Shown here: positions 1 to 7,945 of the stretch, one piece after another
Layout of the letters: every line of letters starts with the position of its first letter
Numbering within the stretch: position 1 is the stretch's first letter
Translations under genes and position numbers: made by a program
Notes under the pieces: model-generated
What the model was told of the DNA's origin: nothing
Seen by the model: only the letters and a program-made list of their open reading frames with translations
Database searches by the model: none
Assembly: GCF_029267015.1 (NCBI RefSeq)
Contig: NZ_JARIEA010000008.1
Coordinates: 31,292 to 95,291 of the forward strand
From: Sporosarcina ureae
Lineage (GTDB): Bacteria > Bacillota > Bacilli > Bacillales_A > Planococcaceae
DNA: 64,000 nt
Direction of reading: 5' to 3'

Positions 1-536
1 AAGTACATCATGAATGCTTGTTCAAAGTTAAATTTGATTTCTTCTTCAATTTTCTCGATATTCGGGTCAGTTGGTCCCGTGATATGAGCGCCTGCTAACT
101 GATCTTCCCAGTTCGGGCCCCACTCCGGATCCATGTATTCGCCCGTGATGACGGACTTGGCACGCGCAACTGGCGTATGTTCACGATCCGGTGCAGATGT
201 TAACTTTTCATAGTCGTATGTCCAAGGCTCATAGTAATCTTTCATTTCGGGCATATCCGGGTTGTAGAAGATCTTCCCTAGTGCGATTTTCGAAAGCTTT
301 GAACCTGATTTCAGTTCAAGCTTTCCTTTTCGCAACTGCCAGCCACCCTTATAGAGTTCCTGGTCTTCCCAACGTTTCGGGTAGCCGATCCCCGGTTTTG
401 TTTCTACGTTATTGAACCACATATACTCGGCGCCTTCGCGGTTCGTCCATGTCGTTTTACACGTCACACTACACGTATGACACCCAATACACTTGTCTAA
501 GTTCATCACCATTGCAACCTGTGCTTTAATTTTCAA
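1..536 (-). CDS. narH: Nitrate reductase beta subunit NarH (5' part, cut by window edge)
   Basis: This is the iron-sulfur electron-transfer subunit of respiratory membrane-bound nitrate reductase, which passes electrons from NarI to NarG on the cytoplasmic face. About 178 N-terminal residues are present. They include the first ferredoxin-like cysteine cluster (CIGCHTC, followed by TCK) near residues 16-25. The start chosen is TTG at 536, in front of which GGAGGT lies about 8 nt away inside the end of narG. The two genes overlap by 11 nt, which suggests translational coupling. The rest of the gene, and presumably narJ and narI, lie left of the window. Confidence 0.95.
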   Translation of the reverse strand, partial: MKIKAQVAMVMNLDKCIGCHTCSVTCKTTWTNREGAEYMWFNNVETKPGIGYPKRWEDQELYKGGWQLRKGKLELKSGSKLSKIALGKIFYNPDMPEMKDYYEPWTYDYEKLTSAPDREHTPVARAKSVITGEYMDPEWGPNWEDQLAGAHITGPTDPNIEKIEEEIKFNFEQAFMMY

Positions 537-3500
537 GCCAGTTGACCTCCTTCATCTTACGGACTGCGACGTAGACATCACGTTGATTACCGATCGGTCC
601 GTAGTAGTTGAATCCATAACTGAGCTGTGCGTAGCCGCCTACCATTTGAGTCGGCTTCATGTGAATTCGCGTCGGTGCATTATGGCTTCCTCCGCGTTGC
701 TCGGTAATTTCCGAGCCAGGCATCTGAATATGCTTATCCTGTGCATGGTACATGAACATCGTACCTTTAGGCATTCTGTGACTGACGACGGCACGTGCAT
801 TGACAACGCCGTTTCGGTTATACACTTCAAGCCACGCATTGTCGTCGATTCCGTGTTCTTCTGCATCGAGATTCGATAGCCAGACAGTCGGACCTCCGCG
901 GAACAAAGTCAGCATATGCTGATTGTCTTGGTACGTCGAGTGGATATTCCACTTACCGTGCGGTGTTAAGTAACGAAGGACGAGTGCATCTTGTCCACCT
1001 TTCACTTCTGCATCCCGATCCGCAAAGACGAATGGCGGAAGTGTTGGTTTATAGACTGGCAATGCTTCGCCGAATCCAAGGAATAATTCGTGATCGACGT
1101 AGAAATGCTGTCTGCCCGTCAATGTACGGAATGGTACAAGTCGTTCGATATTCGTTGTAAATGGCGAGTAGCGTCGACCGAGTTTATTGGAACCACTAAA
1201 GACTGGCGTTGGAATGACTTCACGCGGTTGCGCAGTAATACTTGCGAATGTGAATCGCTCCGCAGCACGGTCTGCCGAGATATCTTTCAGTTCCATGCCC
1301 GTATCGTGCTCTGCCGCTTCAAACGCTTTTTGCGATACACGGCCGTTCGTTGCGGAAGACAGTGTCAACATCGCTTCTGCTGCGTGTTTCGCTGTGTACA
1401 ATTTCGGCAAACCGTCTTTTACGGTATCGTCGTCATATACACCGTTGATCCCTTTCATCATTTCGTACTCATCAGCTACCGAGAAGCTGACGCCGTGTGC
1501 GCCGGTTTTCCCTGTGGATAATAGCGGTCCGAGGGTAATGTATTTATCATAGATTTTTGTGAAGTCACGCTCGACAATCGTCATGCCTGGCATCGTCTTA
1601 CCAGGGATCGCTTCAATTTCACCTTTACTCCAGTCATGCACTTCGCCCATCGGCTGCGCAATTTCCTGAACGGAGTCATGTGCTAACGGCGATGTGACCA
1701 AGTCTTTGTAGACGCCCGGCAAATGCGTTTCCGCAAGTGTCGAGAATGTTTTCGCGATTTCGCGGTAAATATCCCAATCCGATTTTGATTCCCATAATGG
1801 ATTGACTGCTGGATTGAACGGATGGACGAATGGGTGCATGTCTGTTGATGACAGATCGACTTTCTCGTACCAAGTAGCAGCTGGTAACACGATGTCTGCA
1901 TAAAGCGGTGTCGCCGTCATACGGAAATCGAGTGCTACGAGTAAATCCAGCTTTCCTTCTACGTCATCGCGCCAAACCATTTCTTTCGGTTTCATATCTT
2001 CATTCGGCGTTGCAAGCAAGCCGTCTGAAGCACCGAGTAAGTGTCGCATGAAGTATTCCTGCCCTTTTGCAGAACTGGAGATCAAGTTCGAACGCCAGAC
2101 AAATAGGGAACGCGGGAAGTTTTCTGGTGCGCCTGGATCTTCTGCCGCAAATTGTAGTTCGCCTGATTTCAACTGGTCTACAACATGTGAAACAACTTCT
2201 TTTGTATCGGTCTTGCCAAGCTTCGCCGCTTCTTCCACAAGCATTAAGCTGTTTTTATTGAACTGTGGATACGATGGCAACCAGCCGAGACGTGCTGCGA
2301 GTACATTATAGTCTGCCGGATGCTGGTAACGTGCTTCTCCACCGAGCGGTGACATGAGTGTATCCGTACCCGCTTCTTCGTATTTCCATTGATCGGTCGC
2401 AAAGTAGAAGAATGAAGTCGCGTTTTGCAGACGTGGCGGACCTTGCCAGTCTTTCGCAAAGGCAATCGTGCTCCAGCCTTCAATCGGACGACATTTCTCT
2501 TGTCCTACGTAATGCGCCCAGCCTCCGCCGTTGACTCCTTGTGAAGCCGTCAACGTTACAAGGTTAAGAATCGCGCGGTAGATCGTGTCACTGTTGAACC
2601 AGTGATTGATTCCCGCTCCCATGATGATCATGGAACGACCACCTGTGTCGATGGCGTTTTGTGCGAATTCCATTGCGATTTGTGTAACGAGTTCAGGTTT
2701 AACGTTCGTGATCGCTTCTTGCCAAGCCGGCGTATAGATAGAAGTCACGTCGTCATAGCCTGTCGCTTCTAGCTCACTGTCGATTCGATTGACGCCGTAC
2801 TGACTCAGCATGACATCGTATGTTGTCGCAACTAAACGCTCTGTGCCGTCTGCGAATTGAACTTTCATCGCAGGGATTGGGCGCTTGAATGTGCCGTTTC
2901 CTCGGTTATCAAAGTAAGGGAAATGAATTTCTTGCCATTTCTCTGCGTGTTTTTCAATGGATAACGCAGGCTCAACGCGGGTGCCATCTGCATTTTCCAG
3001 CTGCAGATTCCACTTGACGTCTTCTTCCCAGCGCTGCCCCATTGTGCCGTTCGGAACTATAATTTCATCTTTCGCTTCATCAAATAACACGGGTTTCCAC
3101 TCTGCGTGTGGCGACTGCTGTCCAAGATCACTTGCACGCAAGAAACGTCCTGCTTTATAGGAATCTTCATGCGGATCTAATAAAATCAAGAACGGCATGT
3201 CCGTGTACTGTTTGGCGTAGTTTATAAATGTCGGTTCTTTACGTTTTTGATAGAATTCATCTAGAATAACATGGGTCATCGCTTGAGCAACCGCTGCATC
3301 TGTTCCCGGGTTCGCTGCGATCCAGTCGTCTGCGTGCGTTACGCTTTCCGCATAATCCGGCGCGACGGAAACGACTTTCGTTCCTTTATAACGAACTTCT
3401 GTCATGAAGTGTGCATCCGGTGTACGGGTAAGCGGAACGTTCGAGCCCCACATAATAATGTAGCCTGCGTTAAACCAGTCACTTGATTCCGGAACATCCG

Positions 3501-4200
3501 TCTGCTCACCCCAAATTTGTGGTGAAGATGGTGGAAGATCTGCGTACCAGTCATAGAAACTGAGCATTTCGCCACCGAGCAATGAAATGAAACGTGCGCC
3601 CGATGCATAACTGACCATCGACATAGCAGGGATCGGTGTAAATCCAGCTACGCGATCCGGACCGTATTTTTGTACCGTATAGATGAGTTGAGCTGCGATC
3701 AGCATCGTCGCATCACGCCAATGAATTCGAACGTGACCGCCTTTGCCGCGCGCTTTCTTGTATTCATTGGACTTAGCGGGATCTTCGACGATTGATGTCC
3801 ATGCTTTCACAGGATCTTTCGTTTCCTGCAAAGCTTCGTTCCACATACGCCACAGTTTCCCTCTTATATAAGGATACTTCACGCGTAATGGACTGTATTC
3901 ATACCAAGAAAACGATGCGCCACGTGGACATCCACGGGGTTCAAATTCCGGCATATCTGGACCGCAAGAAGGATAATCGATTTGCTGATTTTCCCATGTG
4001 ATAATGCCGTTTTTGACGAAAACTTTCCAGCTACATGAGCCTGTACAGTTTACGCCGTGCGTCGTGCGCACTACTTTGTCATGCGACCAACGTTGACGGT
4101 ACATGTTCTCCCAATCACGATTTTTCTCTTCCAATACTGACCAATTTCCAGAAAAACTTTCTACGGGTTTAAAATAATTCAATCCGAATCTCTTTTTCAT
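526..4200 (-). CDS. narG: Nitrate reductase alpha subunit NarG
   Basis: Catalytic molybdenum-cofactor subunit that reduces nitrate to nitrite during anaerobic respiration. It is 1224 residues, the usual length for the Bacillus enzyme. The N-terminus carries the FS0 cluster pattern (HGVNCTGSC, then a distal cysteine in RGCPRG) that is diagnostic of NarG. The ATG at 4200 is preferred: the frame continues upstream to 4260, but the product from 4200 begins MKKRFGLNYF as in homologues, and AAGGAG lies upstream, though with a rather long 12-nt spacing. No twin-arginine motif is needed for this cytoplasmic-facing enzyme. It is the first gene of the operon and overlaps narH. Two NreC-type palindromes upstream suggest oxygen/nitrate control. 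Confidence 0.97.
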   Translation of the reverse strand: MKKRFGLNYFKPVESFSGNWSVLEEKNRDWENMYRQRWSHDKVVRTTHGVNCTGSCSWKVFVKNGIITWENQQIDYPSCGPDMPEFEPRGCPRGASFSWYEYSPLRVKYPYIRGKLWRMWNEALQETKDPVKAWTSIVEDPAKSNEYKKARGKGGHVRIHWRDATMLIAAQLIYTVQKYGPDRVAGFTPIPAMSMVSYASGARFISLLGGEMLSFYDWYADLPPSSPQIWGEQTDVPESSDWFNAGYIIMWGSNVPLTRTPDAHFMTEVRYKGTKVVSVAPDYAESVTHADDWIAANPGTDAAVAQAMTHVILDEFYQKRKEPTFINYAKQYTDMPFLILLDPHEDSYKAGRFLRASDLGQQSPHAEWKPVLFDEAKDEIIVPNGTMGQRWEEDVKWNLQLENADGTRVEPALSIEKHAEKWQEIHFPYFDNRGNGTFKRPIPAMKVQFADGTERLVATTYDVMLSQYGVNRIDSELEATGYDDVTSIYTPAWQEAITNVKPELVTQIAMEFAQNAIDTGGRSMIIMGAGINHWFNSDTIYRAILNLVTLTASQGVNGGGWAHYVGQEKCRPIEGWSTIAFAKDWQGPPRLQNATSFFYFATDQWKYEEAGTDTLMSPLGGEARYQHPADYNVLAARLGWLPSYPQFNKNSLMLVEEAAKLGKTDTKEVVSHVVDQLKSGELQFAAEDPGAPENFPRSLFVWRSNLISSSAKGQEYFMRHLLGASDGLLATPNEDMKPKEMVWRDDVEGKLDLLVALDFRMTATPLYADIVLPAATWYEKVDLSSTDMHPFVHPFNPAVNPLWESKSDWDIYREIAKTFSTLAETHLPGVYKDLVTSPLAHDSVQEIAQPMGEVHDWSKGEIEAIPGKTMPGMTIVERDFTKIYDKYITLGPLLSTGKTGAHGVSFSVADEYEMMKGINGVYDDDTVKDGLPKLYTAKHAAEAMLTLSSATNGRVSQKAFEAAEHDTGMELKDISADRAAERFTFASITAQPREVIPTPVFSGSNKLGRRYSPFTTNIERLVPFRTLTGRQHFYVDHELFLGFGEALPVYKPTLPPFVFADRDAEVKGGQDALVLRYLTPHGKWNIHSTYQDNQHMLTLFRGGPTVWLSNLDAEEHGIDDNAWLEVYNRNGVVNARAVVSHRMPKGTMFMYHAQDKHIQMPGSEITEQRGGSHNAPTRIHMKPTQMVGGYAQLSYGFNYYGPIGNQRDVYVAVRKMKEVNWLEN

Positions 4201-4294
4201 CGAACATTTCCACTCCTTCTCAGAATGTAGAGTACATGTAGTAGACCTACTAATCTTCATACCCTGAAATAAACTAAGTAATCTGAATTCAAAC

Positions 4295-4309
4295 TAAGGG
4301 TATTCCCTA
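4295..4309. promoter_or_regulatory. NreC-type operator, proximal
   Basis: The sequence TAAGGGTATTCCCTA is a near-perfect palindrome of the form AGGG-N4-CCCT. It matches the site described for the staphylococcal oxygen-responsive regulator NreC upstream of nitrate and nitrite reductase genes. It lies about 100 bp upstream of the narG start. The nreABC genes are not in this window, so the assignment is by motif only. Confidence 0.55.
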
Positions 4310-4401
4310 TTCTTTTTTGTATAACATGTGAGCTTTTACCTAATTCTCATAAAATTCCTTTATATTATATAAGTATACGTGTTTTTTAGTAGGTTTCTAT
4401 C

Positions 4402-4414
4402 GGGGAATTCCCTA
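4402..4414. promoter_or_regulatory. NreC-type operator, distal
   Basis: GGGGAATTCCCTA is a second palindrome of the same GGG-N4-CCCT type. Its centre is about 105 bp from that of the proximal site, ten helical turns, so both would face the same side of the DNA. It lies in the 432-bp spacer between the divergent narG and CoA-transferase genes and could serve either. Confidence 0.45.
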
Positions 4415-4632
4415 TTCTCTCCATAACAATGTTCTTTTGACATTTCTACGTAAGGGAAAACTCTCAGCTATCGCCTATTCCACGCATTGCATGGTTTTTG
4501 TAATCTTTCATCAATTCAAGTGTTTTTATTGAATAAGTGGATAAATCAGTATAGTTCTCATAATATTGTGTTGATTTTATTTATATAAATGATAGAATTA
4601 TATACAAATTGAAAGGTAAGGTGGATGATACC

Positions 4633-6153
4633 GTGGCAAACGAATTAAACAAGGTACTTCGTTGTGAAGCACTGAAAGACAAGATTGTTACAGCAGAAGA
4701 AGCAGCATCTTGGATCGAGGATGGAATGTCTCTAGGTCTGAGTGGATTTACTTTGTCTGGAGACGCAAAAGCGGTTCCATTGGCATTGGCAGAAAGAGGC
4801 AAGACTGAAGACTTCAAAGTAAACGTTTTCACTGGCGCTTCCATGGGCCCAAACGTTGATGAATTGATGGCAAACGCAGACATTATCAATTTGCGCGTTC
4901 CCTATCAAGGCAACCCAGCAATGCGTGGTAAAATCAACTCAGGTGATTCTTTCTACATCGATCAGCACCTTTCTCATACATCTGAATGGATTCGTCAAGG
5001 CGTAATTGGACCTGTTGACTATGCGATCATCGAAGCAGCTGCTATCACAGAAGAAGGATATATCATCCCGACTGGCTCTGTTGGTAACTCTCCGATTTTC
5101 GTTCAAGAAGCGAAGCATGTCATCATCGAATTGAACGTGAATGCACCTATGGAGTTTGAAGGCTTGCATGACATTTATATTCCAGATGCTCAAAACCAAC
5201 GTAAAGAAATCCCTATATATAGTGCAACAGATAAAATCGGTACACCAGGAATCAAAGTAGATCCTGCAAAGGTTGTCGGAATCGTTCTTACGGAGAAAGG
5301 TGATATTCCATCCCCTATCGTTCCTCCAGACGAAGAGACACAAGAAATTGCCAACAACTTGTTAAACTTCTTCCGTGACGAGATCAAATTAGGTCGCATG
5401 GATGAAACGCTAATGCCACTTCAATCAGGTGTTGGTTCAGTTGCAAACGCAGTACTTGACGGTATGAGAACTTCTGAGTTTAAAGATATCGAAGTATATT
5501 CCGAAGTACTTCAAGACGCAATCTTCGACTTGATCGATGACGGCGTAGTGAAATTCGCTTCTGCTACTTCATTGACTCTTTCTAAAAAACGTTTGGACAG
5601 CTTCCAAGACGACATCAGTAAATACCGCGACAAGTTGGTATTCCGTCCACAGGAAATCTCCAACCACCCGGAAGTAATCCGTCGTTTGGGTATTATTTCA
5701 TTCAACACAGCGCTTGAGCTAGACATCTACGGAAACGTTAACTCTACACACGTTAGCGGTACACGCATGATGAATGGTATCGGTGGATCTGGTGACTTCG
5801 CTCGTAACGCGCGCATCGCGATTTTCGTTACGAAGTCTTACGCAAAAGGCGGAGACGTGTCATCAATCGTACCTTTCTCTTCTCACGTAGACCACACGGA
5901 GCATGATGTAGACGTAATTGTTACGGAACAAGGTTACGCGGATCTTCGCGGCTTAGCTCCAAGACAAAAAGCGGAGTTGTTGATCGAGAACTGTGCTCAC
6001 CCTGATTTCAAGGACGAGCTACGCGATTATTACAACAGAGCCGTTGAACAAGTTGGCGGACAAACTCCACACATCTTGGAAGAAGCTCTATCTTGGCACG
6101 TGAATCTTGCGAAAAACAAGACTATGCACAAGACTGCAGAAGCTCAAAAGTAA
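4633..6153 (+). CDS. Acetyl-CoA hydrolase/transferase family protein (probable succinyl- or acetate-CoA transferase)
   Basis: Class I CoA-transferase of the Ach1/AarC/Cat1 type, 506 residues. It moves CoA between succinyl-CoA or another acyl-CoA and acetate through a glutamyl-CoA intermediate. The probable catalytic glutamate is E291 in VYSEVLQD, and the glycine-rich GIGGSGDFARNA block typical of the family follows about 100 residues later. GTG at 4633 was chosen because TAAGGTGG lies 8-9 nt upstream; an in-frame TTG at 4609 has no good ribosome binding site. It is transcribed alone, divergent from narG, and ends at a strong terminator. Substrate preference cannot be read from sequence. Confidence 0.88.
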   Translation: MANELNKVLRCEALKDKIVTAEEAASWIEDGMSLGLSGFTLSGDAKAVPLALAERGKTEDFKVNVFTGASMGPNVDELMANADIINLRVPYQGNPAMRGKINSGDSFYIDQHLSHTSEWIRQGVIGPVDYAIIEAAAITEEGYIIPTGSVGNSPIFVQEAKHVIIELNVNAPMEFEGLHDIYIPDAQNQRKEIPIYSATDKIGTPGIKVDPAKVVGIVLTEKGDIPSPIVPPDEETQEIANNLLNFFRDEIKLGRMDETLMPLQSGVGSVANAVLDGMRTSEFKDIEVYSEVLQDAIFDLIDDGVVKFASATSLTLSKKRLDSFQDDISKYRDKLVFRPQEISNHPEVIRRLGIISFNTALELDIYGNVNSTHVSGTRMMNGIGGSGDFARNARIAIFVTKSYAKGGDVSSIVPFSSHVDHTEHDVDVIVTEQGYADLRGLAPRQKAELLIENCAHPDFKDELRDYYNRAVEQVGGQTPHILEEALSWHVNLAKNKTMHKTAEAQK

Positions 6154-6171
6154 TTTTATAGTTGTGAAGAG

Positions 6172-6201
6172 ACCGAGCGGGGTAAACCCGCTCGGTTTTT
6201 T
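6172..6201 (+). terminator. Rho-independent terminator of the CoA-transferase gene
   Basis: A 10-bp GC-rich stem (ACCGAGCGGG paired with CCCGCTCGGT) with a short loop is followed by six or more T residues, 18 nt after the stop codon. Confidence 0.92.
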
Positions 6202-6248
6202 GTGTGGATTTTTATTGGAGTTTGAAGGTTGGGGTGGCTGGGGTGGCT

Positions 6249-6360
6249 TAGAGCGGATAGCATGCCCGATAGAGCGTTCGCGGGGCGGCTTAGAGCGAAT
6301 AACACGGCTGATAGAGCGGTCACGCACCGGCATAGAGCGCTTAAGTTGCCTGATAGAGCA
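6249..6360. repeat. 21-bp-periodic TAGAGCG repeat, 6 copies
   Basis: The heptamer TAGAGCG starts at 6249, 6270, 6291, 6312, 6333 and, in degenerate form (TAGAGCA), 6354: exactly 21 bp apart each time, while the bases between are only loosely conserved. It fills the space between two convergent terminators. It is the same unit, in inverse orientation, as the 14-copy array at 13633-13912. Both strands are open here because 21 is a multiple of three, but no ribosome binding site supports translation. Confidence 0.85.
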
Positions 6361-6448
6361 CTCAGCCACGTTCATTGAGCATTTCAGAAACGACTTCCTT
6401 TCGAAAAACAACACGAGTTGACCCACGATGCCTTCCCCTACCCTAGTC

Positions 6449-6480
6449 AAAAAAAGAGGAACCCATCACGGGTCCCCCTC
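6449..6480 (-). terminator. Terminator of the nrd operon
   Basis: On the minus strand a stem (GGGACCC/GGGTTCC type with one mismatch) is followed by a run of seven T residues, just after the nrdF stop. Confidence 0.8.
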
Positions 6481-6491
6481 CTCCTTACCTA

Positions 6492-7529
6492 TTACAAATC
6501 ATCAAAACCATTCAAATCACTAGTCTTCACGTATTGACGGCTAGTTTGTTCGAAGAAATCCGTTTTCGTATCGTCGAAGTTATCGACGTACGCGCGGATC
6601 CACTTCATTGGATTGTCCGTGAACTCTGGGTAGATCTCGCTCAAACCGAGCATGCGCAACATTTTGTTTGCGCGATACTTGATGTAACCTTCCATCTCCT
6701 CTAGCTCCAGGCCATCGATACCTGCTAATACGTAGCGGCTCCAGATGACTTCTTGTTCGACGGAGTGGCGGAATTGGTCATAAATCCATTCCGTGAATTC
6801 GTCTGTGTTGTACTCTGGATTTTCAGCTAATGCTGCGCGGAAGATATCGCTGATTGCCTTACCATGTTGCAGTTCGTCACGGTTGATGTACGAAATCATC
6901 GTCGATGTGCCGACCATTTTCTGGTGGCGCGCCAAGTTATAGAAGAACGCGAAGCCACTGTAGAAGAATAGACCTTCTAATAACGTCGTGTAGACCATCG
7001 CTTTTAGAACCGTTTCGATTGTTGGGTTCTCCGCAAATTCATTGTAGACATCTACAATTCGTTCGTTCCGCTTCATTAATACTTCGTCTGTACGTCCCAT
7101 TTCGAAGGCTTCCATTTGCTTGTCCAAGTTCGTGACAGATGAAAGTACGTACGCGTAGCTGTGATTATGTTCGCTTTCTTGGTCTGCAATTGTCGCTAGA
7201 ATCGATTTGACGGAAGGATCCGTTGTGAAGTCTGCGATTTTCATTGCAATGACGGTTTGTGGACCATCAAGTGTAGCCAGTAGACCGATAATTTTTAGGA
7301 ATGCGGATTGCTCTTCTTTTGTCAGGCTTGAGAACTGCTTGACGTCTTGTGTCATGTCCACTTCATTCGCTGTCCAGAAAAGAGCTCGGATTCGCTGACG
7401 TAGTGTATAGAAATGAGGGTGCGCGATGTCGTTCCAGTTCAGGATGCCGCTTGCTTCCCCACCGAAAATAGCTGTTGCCTTATTCGGGTTTGCAGGATTC
7501 AGTACTTTTACTCGTGTAAGTGTCTCCAA
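6492..7529 (-). CDS. nrdF: Ribonucleotide reductase class I beta subunit (NrdF-type)
   Basis: Radical-generating small subunit of aerobic ribonucleotide reductase, 345 residues. All canonical ligands are visible: the first carboxylate in WTANEVDM, E and H in SEHNH, E in LLEGLFF, and E and H in RDELQH. The radical tyrosine is at the expected place, four residues after the first metal histidine (EHNHSYAY). It is therefore a normal metal-tyrosyl enzyme and not a metal-free variant. The acidic C-terminus would dock on NrdE. The TTG at 7529 has AAAGGAG 10 nt upstream; a TTG further up at 7553 has none. It overlaps the flavodoxin gene by 22 nt and is the last gene of the operon. Confidence 0.94.
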   Translation of the reverse strand: METLTRVKVLNPANPNKATAIFGGEASGILNWNDIAHPHFYTLRQRIRALFWTANEVDMTQDVKQFSSLTKEEQSAFLKIIGLLATLDGPQTVIAMKIADFTTDPSVKSILATIADQESEHNHSYAYVLSSVTNLDKQMEAFEMGRTDEVLMKRNERIVDVYNEFAENPTIETVLKAMVYTTLLEGLFFYSGFAFFYNLARHQKMVGTSTMISYINRDELQHGKAISDIFRAALAENPEYNTDEFTEWIYDQFRHSVEQEVIWSRYVLAGIDGLELEEMEGYIKYRANKMLRMLGLSEIYPEFTDNPMKWIRAYVDNFDDTKTDFFEQTSRQYVKTSDLNGFDDL

Positions 7530-7945
7530 TGTTCGAGCACTCCTTTCGTCCAATTCGTAACAGTTTGTTCTTGCATGCCGCGCGGGCTTTGTTCGATCTT
7601 CAATGGTTCAAATGGGGAATGATAAAATTTCGCTAGCTTGTCTGTTGCTTTGCAAAATAGATCATCGCCGCCAAACTGGGTATCCCCTGTGCCAAAGACG
7701 TAGACGAGCTCCGGTTTATAGCCGACGTCCGCCACGAAATCTTTGACTTCATCCGGCGTTGCCCCTTTTTCCCATGTGAATGAACCGATGCACAACGCGT
7801 CGTATTCTTTAACATTTGGGATGACGCCAATGCCAATACGATAAGTATCGACTTCGACGCCTTCACGTAGTAGATTTTCCGTAATCAATTCCGCTACTTC
7901 CTGTGTGTTGCCGCTCCAGGATGCATAGGCGATTAAGAATGACAC
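7508..7945 (-). CDS. Flavodoxin of the nrd operon
   Basis: Small FMN electron carrier of about 145 residues. The N-terminal FMN phosphate loop reads YASWSGNTQEVAE, and the GSFTWEKGATPDE and FGTGDTQFGGD loops are those of true flavodoxins and differ from short NrdI. Its place between nrdE and nrdF, overlapping both, makes it the probable reductant for activating the NrdF metal-radical cofactor, the job of NrdI in class Ib operons. That role is inferred from position. The start is uncertain: GTG codons occur at 7954, 7948 and 7945, and the last gives the best spacing (8 nt) from GAGGAG. Confidence 0.88.
   Translation of the reverse strand: MSFLIAYASWSGNTQEVAELITENLLREGVEVDTYRIGIGVIPNVKEYDALCIGSFTWEKGATPDEVKDFVADVGYKPELVYVFGTGDTQFGGDDLFCKATDKLAKFYHSPFEPLKIEQSPRGMQEQTVTNWTKGVLEHWRHLHE

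Noticed and set aside
526..4260. Upstream start of narG at 4260
   Set aside because: The extra 20 residues are unlike NarG and lack a ribosome binding site; ATG at 4200 gives the family N-terminus.
6088..6450. Overlapping open frames across the 6.2-6.4 kb repeat
   Set aside because: Same cause as at 13.6 kb: the 21-bp repeat and high GC keep frames open, and the stretch lies between two convergent terminators.
6492..7529. Metal-free (class Ie) or radical-tyrosine-less NrdF variant
   Set aside because: All six metal ligands and the radical tyrosine position are intact.
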